From Streptomyces toxytricini (GTDB lineage Bacteria; Actinomycetota; Actinomycetes; Streptomycetales; Streptomycetaceae), in the NCBI RefSeq assembly GCF_014649915.1, contig NZ_BMTY01000013.1, positions 171,747 through 235,746 of the forward strand: DNA of 64,000 nt, read 5' to 3'. A model generated the notes under the pieces. It worked only from the letters and a program-made list of their open reading frames with translations. It was not told the DNA's origin and did not search any database. The position numbers and the translations under genes were made by a program. Below are positions 16,401 to 24,052 of the stretch, in pieces. Within the stretch, counting starts at the first letter, position 1. Each line of letters starts with the position of its first letter.

Positions 16401-16892
16401 CTACTGGAGGCGGCGTACCGACAGGACGCAGTGGGCGCTGCCGGTGAGGACCGCCTCGTCGCCCGCGAACGCCTTGAGGACGTCGGGGTCGACGGGGCGG
16501 CCGGGCACGGCCTCGGGCCAGGCGCGGGTGGCGAACAGGAAGTAGACCTGGCCGCTCTCGTTGGCGGCGGCGACCCATTCGTCGGGGGCGGTGCAGGTGG
16601 CGTTCAGGCCGGGCATGGTCAGGGCGACCTGGTTGTCGGCGAGCACCACCTGCACCGGGAAGGCGGCCGGGTTGTGGGTGCCGTCCTCGACGACGTCGCC
16701 GATGCGCAGGCCCATCTCCCGGAGCAGCGCGCGGGCGGCCTCCTCGCCCGCCTCGCGGCCCTGCGGCCCGTCGCCGAGCGCGTAGGCGAGGAGGTAGGGG
16801 ACGTCGTGTCCTTCGGAGGGGTCGCCGATCCATGCGAGCACCGAAAGGGTGCCGAGCAGGGTCCGGTCGGTTGCCGCTTGTGTGGAAGTCAT
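16401..16892 (-). CDS. DUF5949-like protein
   Basis: A 163-residue cytoplasmic protein beginning MTSTQAATDRTLLGTLSVLAW and containing VYFLFATRAWPEAVPGRP and FAGDEAVLTGSAH near the C-terminus. These blocks match what I remember of DUF5949, a Streptomyces-restricted family without known function; I could not check this. No catalytic motif or membrane segment is seen. The ATG at 16892 gives the expected length. Neighbours are the convergent P450 and a co-directional lipoprotein gene. Confidence 0.75.
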   Translation of the reverse strand: MTSTQAATDRTLLGTLSVLAWIGDPSEGHDVPYLLAYALGDGPQGREAGEEAARALLREMGLRIGDVVEDGTHNPAAFPVQVVLADNQVALTMPGLNATCTAPDEWVAAANESGQVYFLFATRAWPEAVPGRPVDPDVLKAFAGDEAVLTGSAHCVLSVRRLQ

Positions 16893-16948
16893 GCGCCGCA
16901 CCCTAGTGGCCCTTCCGGAAGGCTCCGACGGCCTTTCACCCGGGCGGG

Positions 16949-17560
16949 CTATACGGCCCAGAAGCCCTCTCCGGAATTCGCCTGGACGTTCGCATCGTGG
17001 TATTCGAGCCGCACGATGCGGGCGTTCTGCGGAATTTCGAACACGACCCATCCCTCGGCCCGTTCTCCGACCGCGAGGGAATCGAATACGAGGGGTTTGC
17101 CGGTGGTGAGTTCGCCGGTCCGCACGACCGGGTGGCGCTGCCCGGAGCTGTCGTGCGCCCACATGCCGCCGAGCGCCCCGTACGAGGCCCCACCGATGTT
17201 GGCGAACGACATCGAGGCGGCCACCCAGCGCTTCCCGGCGGGCGGGGAGTAGTTCTCGTCGGCGCTGACGGCCGGGTCGACGTAGGCGTTCAGGACGGCC
17301 TGGAGGTGTCGGCCCACCTGTCGGCCGTGCACCTGTACGGCGTCCCCGACGTGCACTTCCCTGACGGCGCCGCGGACCGGGCCGGTGCCGGCCCCGGCGC
17401 CGTCGTCGCCCGGAGCGCCGTCGTCCACCGGGGCGGCGGGCAGCGCTGCGGGCGCGGACGCGGCGCGGTCGGGCGCCGGGGAGCAGGCCGTGCCGCCGAG
17501 CAGCAGGAGCGGCAGGAGGGCTGCGGCGGCGAGGGCGGGGGCGGAGACGGACTGGCGCAT
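16949..17560 (-). CDS. DUF4352-type secreted lipoprotein
   Basis: A 203-residue exported protein. The signal peptide ends in LLLGGTAC with Cys26 as likely lipidation site (the -3 position is Gly, not the usual Leu). A Pro/Ala linker follows, then a beta-rich domain: SPPAGKRWVAASMSFANIG, then GERAEGWVVFEIPQNARIV. This resembles the DUF4352 telokinin-like immunoglobulin fold found in actinobacterial surface lipoproteins. The ATG at 17560 follows AAGGGATCGCGC. It is divergent from the next secreted protein gene. Confidence 0.82.
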   Translation of the reverse strand: MRQSVSAPALAAAALLPLLLLGGTACSPAPDRAASAPAALPAAPVDDGAPGDDGAGAGTGPVRGAVREVHVGDAVQVHGRQVGRHLQAVLNAYVDPAVSADENYSPPAGKRWVAASMSFANIGGASYGALGGMWAHDSSGQRHPVVRTGELTTGKPLVFDSLAVGERAEGWVVFEIPQNARIVRLEYHDANVQANSGEGFWAV

Positions 17561-17725
17561 GCGCGATCCCTTCGGGGACCTTCGGGGACGATTCCGGCCA
17601 GTCTCACGCGCCCGAGCGGGGAATTGCACACACCGACACGGGTGTACGGGACGAGTTGTCCCGCCGTCTGCCACCACAATGCGGTGCGGCGGAATACCGC
17701 CCCGAAGGAACGACCCGGAGGAAAC

Positions 17726-18184
17726 ATGTCCATTCGCCGGACCCGCATGCCCCTGACCGTCCTCGCGGCACTGGCCGCGGCAACCGCTTTCGCGACGCCC
17801 GCCGGCGCGACCGTGTACGAGCAGGAGATTTCCGTCCGCCCCTGGGCGCAACTCGCCGCGGACGGCACGATCACCCTTTCCGGGTCCTACAAGTGCAGCA
17901 CCGCATCACCCTCGGGGGCGATGCAGATCTCCGCGACGGTCGTGCAGGAGGGCACCCGCCTGACCACCACCGCGGAGGAGTCCCCGGTCTGCGACGGCAC
18001 CGAGCGCGAGTGGCGCGGCACGGCCGGCACCCCGCAGAGCCTGGGCATCCCGGGCGGCATCCACGAGGGCGAGGCCCTCTTCGAGGCGCGGCTGCAGGAG
18101 ATCGGCTTCTCCGGGGCGAGCCTGCTGCCCTCCTCGGTCGACGCGGTCGCCGTGGACAGCCGCCCCGGTCACGTCGGCGGCTGA
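17726..18184 (+). CDS. Secreted DUF6299-like protein
   Basis: A 152-residue protein with a Sec signal peptide (MSIRRTRMPLTVLAALAAAT, cleavage near PAGA|TVYEQ). The mature part is beta-rich with EISVRPWAQLAADGTITLSG and a Cys pair in YKCS and PVCDG that probably forms a disulfide. The pattern fits what I recall of DUF6299 secreted proteins from Streptomyces; function unknown. CGGAGGAAAC before ATG 17726 is a good ribosome site. The divergent spacer to the lipoprotein gene is 165 bases. Confidence 0.8.
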   Translation: MSIRRTRMPLTVLAALAAATAFATPAGATVYEQEISVRPWAQLAADGTITLSGSYKCSTASPSGAMQISATVVQEGTRLTTTAEESPVCDGTEREWRGTAGTPQSLGIPGGIHEGEALFEARLQEIGFSGASLLPSSVDAVAVDSRPGHVGG

Positions 18185-18230
18185 TGCCGCGGCCGCAGGG
18201 CTCGGCCGGAGCGCCCGCCGGTAGCCGCCG

Positions 18231-18431
18231 CTACCGGCAGGCGGGCGCCACGCCCGTCATGGACATGAATGCCACGGAGCGGCAGCCGGTGTCCCCCGCC
18301 GGGTTCCCGGCGTCCCGGGCGCGCTCGGCGGCCTCCGGCACGACGGCCGCGAGCAGGAGCAGCGCCAGCAGCCCGCCGGCCGCGCGCCGCGCGCTCAGGC
18401 GGCGCCTCACGGAAGCCTCCGGTCCCCGCAT
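18231..18431 (-). CDS. Small secreted or membrane hypothetical protein
   Basis: A 66-residue frame: a basic start (MRGPEASVRRRLSARRAAGG), one hydrophobic segment (LLALLLLAAVV, about 21-31), then a short exterior part with Cys50 and Cys65. This is compatible with a secreted peptide or single-span protein. GGAGGCTTCC lies inside the gene rather than before it, and the ribosome site is weak. Support is only the signal-like organisation and orientation. It could be a chance frame. Confidence 0.4.
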   Translation of the reverse strand: MRGPEASVRRRLSARRAAGGLLALLLLAAVVPEAAERARDAGNPAGDTGCRSVAFMSMTGVAPACR

Positions 18432-18529
18432 GCCGCGCAGTACGTCGTCGGTCTCATGAACCGCATCATCACCCCGCGTACGACCCGCCACAACTCCGTG
18501 TGACGGCCCGCCCGGCGCCCGCCCCGCCC

Positions 18530-20626
18530 TCATTCGGCGCGGCGCAGACTGCCCGGCGCGTCGAACTCGCACCACACCGCCTTGCCGTCGCCCCGCGACT
18601 CCACGCCCCAGTGCGTGGCCAGCGCGTCCACCAGCAGCAGGCCCCGTCCGGTGGTCGCGGCCTCACCCGGGGTCCGCCGCCGCGGCCACACGCTGGACCG
18701 GTCCTTCACCCACAGCCGGATCCGCCGCACCGGCTCCGGCAGCACCTCCATCGTCAGCACCGCGCCGCCGTCCGTGTGCAGCAGGGCATTGACCAGCAGC
18801 TCCCCGGCCGCCAGCTCCACGTCGTCCGCGAGGTCCGGCATGCCCCAGTCCCGCAGCGCCTGCCGCAGCGCGTAGCGGGCCTCCGACAGGCCCTCCGGAT
18901 CCGCCTGGTGGACGTACTGGTGGATCCGCGGCGCCCGGTGCGTGCCCGGGTCGGGGGCCCGGCGCAGCACGAGGAGGGCGACGTCGTCGCCGGAGCCCCA
19001 TCGCTCCCACAGCCGGTCCGAGAGGTGGTCGGCGAGTGCCCCCGCCTCCTGGGGGCCGCTGCGGACGGCGTGCGCGAGCGCCTCCATGCCCTGGGTGATC
19101 GCCGTGCCCGGCTCCTCCACCAGCCCGTCCGTGCACAGCACGAGCGTCTCCCCCGGCACCAGGTCCAGCCGCGTCTCGGGGAACTCCTCCTGCTCGAACG
19201 CCGAGGCCAGGCCGAGCGGCAGCCCGCCGCGCACCTTCGGCCAGCCCGTGCGCCCGTCCGTGTGCCGGATCAGCGGGCCCAGGTGCCCGGCGCGCACGGC
19301 CCGTACACCGCCGGTCTCCAGGTCGACCTGCGCGTACATGCACGTCGCGAACCGCTCGGTGTCCAGCTCGGCCAGGAATCGGGAGGCCCGCGCCAGCACC
19401 GTCGACGGCGGGTGCCCCTCGCCCGCGTACGCCCGCAGCGCGATCCGCAGCTGCCCCATGATGGCCGCGGCGTGCGTGTCGTGGCCCTGCACGTCCCCGA
19501 CGACGAGGCCGACGCGGTCCCGGGGCAATGCGATCACGTCGTACCAGTCCCCGCCCACCTCCCGCCCGCTCCACGCCGAGTGGTAGCGCACCGCGATCTC
19601 CCCGCCGCTGATCTCCGGGATGCGCCGCGGCAGCATCGAGGCCTGCAGCCCCGTCGCGAACTCGCGCTCCTGGTCGAACAGCAGCGCCCGCTGGAGGGAC
19701 TGCGCGACGATCCCGGCGAGGCCCAGGCACAGGTTCTGCTCCTCCGGGCTGAACTCGGTGCGCCGCCGGTAGAACAGCACCAGCCCGCCGATCGCCTTGG
19801 CCTGCGCGATCAGCGGCAGGTACGCGGCCGCCTCGTAGCGGATCCGGCCCAGGTAGTCGGCGAGCAGGGGGAACTCCCCGGCCAGCTCCGCCAGCGAGGG
19901 GACGAAGCGGGCCTGGCCCGTCAGGACGGCCCGGGAGAGCGGCAGCGAGCCGTCCAGCCGCGTGAACCTGCGCTCGGCGAGGATCTCCAGGGACTCCCCG
20001 CTCAGCGCGATCACCTTCATCGCGTCGTTCTCGACGAGGCTCAGGGCCAGCCCGTCCGCGCCGAGCCGCTCCAGCGCGCCCGCTCCGGTCAGCGCCGCCG
20101 TGACGTCGTCGACGGTCACCGCCCGGGACAGCGCCTCCGTCGTCCGCTGCACGATCGTGGCCTGCCGGGCCCGCGCCGACTCCAGCTTCCGCAGCACGGT
20201 GGCGTGCGCGAGCTCCGCCGTCGCGTCGCGGACGATGCCCGCGATCCGGCGGGGCGTCCCGTCGTCGTCCCGCAGGATCCGGCCCTGGGTGTGCGTCCAC
20301 TGGTCGACGCCGTCGCGGCGGCGCACCGTGAAGTACGAGCCGTACGTCTCGGCGCCCCCGTCCAGGGCGGCGCGCACCGCCTCCGCCAGCCGGTTCCCGT
20401 CGTCCGGGGGGATGCGCAGGCCGAGGCCCTCCGGGGTGCCGTCGAACTCGTCGGGCTCCAGGTCGAAGACCACGAGCCCGGACCCGTCCAGGGCCAGCGT
20501 CCCGGCGTCCAGGTCCCACTCGAAGCTGCCCATGCGGTTCAGCGCGAGGCGCTCCCCGGGGCCCGTCACCGCCCCGTGGCGGTTCCGTCCGGATCCGTCG
20601 TGCTCCGCCGCTGCCAATGGACACAC
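18530..20626 (-). CDS. PAS-GAF-SpoIIE protein phosphatase with C-terminal histidine-kinase-like ATPase
   Basis: About 698 residues. In order: a PAS sensor region (MGSFEWDLDAGTLALDG), a GAF domain (RQATIVQRTTEALSRAV onward), a PP2C/SpoIIE phosphatase domain (GREVGGDWYDVIALP, VVGDVQGHDTHAAAIMGQLR, LVLCTDGLVEEPG with metal-binding Asp residues), and an HATPase_c domain of the anti-sigma kinase type (ELLVNALLHTDGGAVL, TTGRGLLLVDALATHWGV). Such proteins can phosphorylate and dephosphorylate anti-anti-sigma factors in partner-switching control. The start is unsure: GTG 20626, or TTG 20617 with AGGTGG ten bases upstream. It is the last gene of a minus-strand run. Confidence 0.92.
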   Translation of the reverse strand: MCPLAAAEHDGSGRNRHGAVTGPGERLALNRMGSFEWDLDAGTLALDGSGLVVFDLEPDEFDGTPEGLGLRIPPDDGNRLAEAVRAALDGGAETYGSYFTVRRRDGVDQWTHTQGRILRDDDGTPRRIAGIVRDATAELAHATVLRKLESARARQATIVQRTTEALSRAVTVDDVTAALTGAGALERLGADGLALSLVENDAMKVIALSGESLEILAERRFTRLDGSLPLSRAVLTGQARFVPSLAELAGEFPLLADYLGRIRYEAAAYLPLIAQAKAIGGLVLFYRRRTEFSPEEQNLCLGLAGIVAQSLQRALLFDQEREFATGLQASMLPRRIPEISGGEIAVRYHSAWSGREVGGDWYDVIALPRDRVGLVVGDVQGHDTHAAAIMGQLRIALRAYAGEGHPPSTVLARASRFLAELDTERFATCMYAQVDLETGGVRAVRAGHLGPLIRHTDGRTGWPKVRGGLPLGLASAFEQEEFPETRLDLVPGETLVLCTDGLVEEPGTAITQGMEALAHAVRSGPQEAGALADHLSDRLWERWGSGDDVALLVLRRAPDPGTHRAPRIHQYVHQADPEGLSEARYALRQALRDWGMPDLADDVELAAGELLVNALLHTDGGAVLTMEVLPEPVRRIRLWVKDRSSVWPRRRTPGEAATTGRGLLLVDALATHWGVESRGDGKAVWCEFDAPGSLRRAE

Positions 20627-20631
20627 ACCAC

Positions 20632-20901
20632 CTAACGGCCTGGCCAGCACGGCTGGGAGATCAGCCGCTCCCACTCCTCGTCAGGATGCCCCGGAAGGGT
20701 GCGCCCGGCCTCCCGCCAGCGCTCCAGGAGGGAAAGGTAGATCGTCGGACGGTCGGGGGCGGCGGGCGCCGGGGGCCTGTACGGGCCGTGGCCGTACGGT
20801 CCGGGCCCGTACGGGGCGGGGCCGGGCGAGGCGGGCCGCTCCGTCCGGCTCGCGGGGATCCGTACCCAGCCCCGGCCCTGTGCTCGCTGCTCCGCAGTCA
20901 T
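20632..20901 (-). CDS. Small conserved hypothetical protein with PTIY...RTLPG core
   Basis: An 89-residue protein. The N-terminal half is Pro/Gly/Tyr-rich (repeats of GPxPYG type), and the C-terminal half has a helical core RPTIYLSLLERWREAGRTLP followed by DEEWERLI. The core looks conserved in composition, but I do not recognise a family. It is likely soluble. The stop is only a few bases from the phosphatase start, and the flavoprotein gene ends 12 bases upstream, so the three are probably co-transcribed. Confidence 0.65.
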   Translation of the reverse strand: MTAEQRAQGRGWVRIPASRTERPASPGPAPYGPGPYGHGPYRPPAPAAPDRPTIYLSLLERWREAGRTLPGHPDEEWERLISQPCWPGR

Positions 20902-20913
20902 CGCGGACCCCTC

Positions 20914-22203
20914 TCACCTCACCGCAGAGACGTCTTCGGACGGCCCCCGGCCCGCCCGGGCGGGGCGCGGGGTCCCGAGGGGGCCCGCCGGCCGGCTGCG
21001 GGCGCCGAGCCGCCTGCGGACTCCCCCGACCAGTCTCCCCGCCGTGAACCCCGCACCGTGCACGAATCGCATGGAAGGGCCGAATGAGGGAGCCGTCAGC
21101 AGCCCCGCGAAGAACAGTCCCGGCCACGAGGACTCGAAACCGGAACTCAGCTCGGGCGTGCGGCCGGCCCCGACGGTGTCCAGCGCGTCCCGCAGCCGGG
21201 CGTCCAGCAGGTCCAGGCGCGCCAGGTCGGCGGCGAAGCCGGTGGCCGCGATGACGTGGGCGACGTCGAGGACCACGGACTCCCCGGCCGCGGTCGTCAG
21301 CCCGAGCCGGGTCCGGTCCCCCACCGGGACCGCACGGTGCAGCCGGTGCCCCAGCAGCACCGGCACGCTCCGCTCGAAGCGGTCCCGCAGCCACCACGCC
21401 CCGGCGGGCCCGAGCGCGGTCGCCGCGATCCGCTCCCGCCGCGCGGCGGGCAGCCGGCGGACCGCCCACGGAAGCTCGGCCCACGCCCAGGTGCGCCAGC
21501 CGCTGCCGAGGGCGCTGTGCGGACGGCGCAGCGCCGCCGGCGCGGGCCGTTCCAGCGGCGGAGGGACGGTGTTCCAGCCGATCCAGGAGCGCCGGGCGAC
21601 GAGGCAGGGCCGGGCCCCGCACTCGGCGAGCAGGGCCGCGGTCTCCAGGGCGGCCTGCCCGGCGCCGATCACCGCGACGTCCCGGCCGGCGAACCGCGCC
21701 AGGTCGCGGTGGCCGGTGCTGTGCGAGTAGTGGCCGGGCGGCAGGGCGTGCAGTGCCTCCGGATGGCGGACGAAGGGCATGACGCCGACGGCCAGCGCGA
21801 CCGTCCTGGCGAGCAGCTGCGTGCCCTCGGCGGTGCGGATGCGGAAGCCGTCGCCCTGCGGGGTGACCTCGGTGACGGTGAGCTCCTCCACCCCGGGCAC
21901 CGCCTGCCCCGCGAACCACAGGCCGTACTCGCTGAACGTGCCGATCGGCAGCGGGCGGCCGTGCTCCGCCGCCACGCCGCGGCCCGCGCAGAACTCGGCG
22001 AGGGTGTGCCGGCCGCCGGGTGCGGACAGGTTGGAGGCCCACGGCTCGGACTTCAGGTACATGCCGTCGGGCATGTGGTCCCGCCAGGAGGCCATGGGGC
22101 GCCCGAGCACCCGCACGCCGATCCCGGCAGCCGCCGCGTGCGCGGCGATCGACAGGCCGTACGGACCGGCGCCGACCACGACGAGATCGTCCATCCGCGT
22201 CAC
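20914..22203 (-). CDS. FAD-dependent monooxygenase-type oxidoreductase
   Basis: A 429-residue flavoprotein with two Rossmann signatures: VVVGAGPYGLSIAAHA for FAD (about 8-23) and VAVIGAGQAALETAALLAEC for NAD(P)H. HVIAATGFAADL is the ATG-type motif of flavin monooxygenases. The layout resembles class B flavin monooxygenases and the SidA/lysine N-hydroxylase group; the substrate is unknown. GTG 22203 is chosen because GGAGGGAGA is seven bases upstream; ATG 22194 is the alternative. The C-terminal 40 residues are Arg/Gly/Pro-rich. It lies 150 bases downstream of the ATP-grasp gene. Confidence 0.9.
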   Translation of the reverse strand: MTRMDDLVVVGAGPYGLSIAAHAAAAGIGVRVLGRPMASWRDHMPDGMYLKSEPWASNLSAPGGRHTLAEFCAGRGVAAEHGRPLPIGTFSEYGLWFAGQAVPGVEELTVTEVTPQGDGFRIRTAEGTQLLARTVALAVGVMPFVRHPEALHALPPGHYSHSTGHRDLARFAGRDVAVIGAGQAALETAALLAECGARPCLVARRSWIGWNTVPPPLERPAPAALRRPHSALGSGWRTWAWAELPWAVRRLPAARRERIAATALGPAGAWWLRDRFERSVPVLLGHRLHRAVPVGDRTRLGLTTAAGESVVLDVAHVIAATGFAADLARLDLLDARLRDALDTVGAGRTPELSSGFESSWPGLFFAGLLTAPSFGPSMRFVHGAGFTAGRLVGGVRRRLGARSRPAGPLGTPRPARAGRGPSEDVSAVR

Positions 22204-22353
22204 CGCTCTCCCTCCAGTCGCATGGGTCTCCCGCCGTCCGCTGCGGCGGGTACGGGCCCGGAGCCGTGCGCCGTGACTTCCCGGCGCCCCTCCGGTCAAA
22301 CACCGACACGCCGCGTGTCGCCCGCAGGGGGCACGACCCGCCGGCTCCCGCCG

Positions 22354-23919
22354 TCAGCGAGCCACCAGTTCGTCCGGCTCGGCGTCGGCCGCGCCCGGCG
22401 GCTCGGCCGGGCCGGCGGGCGGGGGAACGGCGGGCGGGGGCCCCGCCGGCCGGGTGCTCGGCGGGGGCGATCCGGCCGGCGGGGTGAGGCCGCGGTCGCG
22501 CTGGCGGGGGGCGCGGACCACGGCCCGCGCCGTGCGCCGCCCGTGCGCCGGGACGCGACGCAGGGCGCGCGCGCCCTTGTCCGCGCCCCGGCCGAGGAAC
22601 GCGGTGATCATCGCGAGGAACGGCAGCGGGTCGTCGCCGGCGAACCAGGCCGCCTCCACCCGCCGCCGCACCCGCCGCCGCGCCGGCACACCGCCCCCTG
22701 TGCCGCCCGCCGAACCCGGGGAGGCCGCCACGGCCGCCGCGGGTTCGGGACCGCCGGAGCCGTCCGTACCGCCGCCGGCCACCGGGCCCCCTGGCACCCC
22801 GGCGCCTCCCCGCGGTCCGCGCGGCGGCAGGCGGCGGCCGCGTACCGCCGCCAGGAGCGCGTAGTTCTCGGCGAGGAAGACCCGCCCCGGCCCGCCGGAC
22901 TGCGCCGGCACCTGCTGCCCCGTCAGGTCGAGGTACATGGCCTGCACGACGTCCAGCCCGGACCCGTCGGTGAAGAGCCGGAACTGCGCCCCCGGCCGGG
23001 GGTTGAAGTCCACCAGCCGGAAGCAGCCCTCCTCGTCCCGCCGGAAGTCCAGGTCCAGGATCCCCTGGTAGCCGAGCCGCTCGGCGAGCCGCAGCCCGGC
23101 CTCCTCGACCGCCGGATCCGGCAGCCAGCGCCCCACCGCCGTCAGGCCGGTCCGCACCGGCCACGACAGCTCCTTGCGGCCCGACCCGGCGAGCAGCGGC
23201 CGCCCGCCGCTCCCGAACGCCCCGTGGAAGAACCAGTCCGTGTCCGTCCCGGCCGGCAGGAACCGCTGGAGCAGCAGCCGGCTCCCCGCCTCGCCGGTCC
23301 GCTCGTACAGCCGGCGCGCCTCGGCGGCGGTGTGCACGAGCGTGGTGCTGCGCAGCCCGCTGCCCGCGGGCAGCAGCCAGGGGCGGCTCCACTTGGCGAC
23401 CGCGGGCAGGCCCAGCCGCCAGGCGGCCTCGGCGGCCTCGGCCCCGCTCTCCGGGAGCGCGGTCTCCGGGTGCGGGACGTCCCAGCGGGCGCACAGCGCG
23501 GCCAGTTCGGCCTTGTCCGCGACCCGGGCGGGAAGCCCGTCGGGCTGGTGCGGGATGCGGAACCGGCCGTCGAGCCGCCCGGCGCCGATGCGGGCGACGG
23601 CGATCGCGCTCAGGTCGTCCATCGCGACGAGGACCGCGGGCCGGCCGATCCGCTCCGACACCCCGGCGAGGCACTCCTCCAGCCCGTCGGGGGCCTCCGG
23701 GTCCAACCCACCCGGAGGCCCCGGATGCACGGCGCGCAGGTACCGCGAGCGCCCCACGGGTCCTCCCCCGGCCTCGACGACGGCATGGACCTCCACGCCC
23801 TTGCGCCCGAGGGATCTGACGGCGCCGAGGGTTCCGTGGTGGAACGGGTTCCGGTCGAGTCTGAGCACAACGGCGGGCACGTGGGAGGCGAACTCGTACA
23901 TGGAAGGGGTGTCTTTCAC
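22354..23919 (-). CDS. ATP-grasp domain protein (carboxylate-amine ligase type)
   Basis: A 521-residue protein. Residues about 15-345 form an ATP-grasp fold: a substrate-binding part (VVLRLDRNPFHHGTLGAVRSL), VADKAELAALCARWDVPHPET, AVAKWSRPWL for ATP binding, and the metal-binding end YQGILDLDFR ... LVDFNPRPGAQF. These enzymes join a carboxylate to an amine via an acylphosphate. The last 150 residues are Pro/Ala/Gly/Arg low complexity and probably disordered. Start is GTG 23919, or ATG 23901 with no better ribosome site. It is divergent from the GH26 gene, and may modify amino sugars or peptides for the EPS locus. Confidence 0.88.
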   Translation of the reverse strand: MKDTPSMYEFASHVPAVVLRLDRNPFHHGTLGAVRSLGRKGVEVHAVVEAGGGPVGRSRYLRAVHPGPPGGLDPEAPDGLEECLAGVSERIGRPAVLVAMDDLSAIAVARIGAGRLDGRFRIPHQPDGLPARVADKAELAALCARWDVPHPETALPESGAEAAEAAWRLGLPAVAKWSRPWLLPAGSGLRSTTLVHTAAEARRLYERTGEAGSRLLLQRFLPAGTDTDWFFHGAFGSGGRPLLAGSGRKELSWPVRTGLTAVGRWLPDPAVEEAGLRLAERLGYQGILDLDFRRDEEGCFRLVDFNPRPGAQFRLFTDGSGLDVVQAMYLDLTGQQVPAQSGGPGRVFLAENYALLAAVRGRRLPPRGPRGGAGVPGGPVAGGGTDGSGGPEPAAAVAASPGSAGGTGGGVPARRRVRRRVEAAWFAGDDPLPFLAMITAFLGRGADKGARALRRVPAHGRRTARAVVRAPRQRDRGLTPPAGSPPPSTRPAGPPPAVPPPAGPAEPPGAADAEPDELVAR

Positions 23920-24052
23920 CTAGTCGGACCAAGCGGGGTCGATGCGCAACTGCGAATGGCCTACGCGGCGGGTCACCGGACAGGCCGTTCGTCGGATGTG
24001 ATGCCTAACGTCTTGGACAAGCACACCGATTCGGGAATGCCCGGGAGATGCC

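Noticed and set aside
18231..18575. Longer 114-codon version of the small minus-strand frame
   Set aside because: The extra N-terminal part is Arg-rich shadow sequence; the shorter start gives a signal-like N-terminus.
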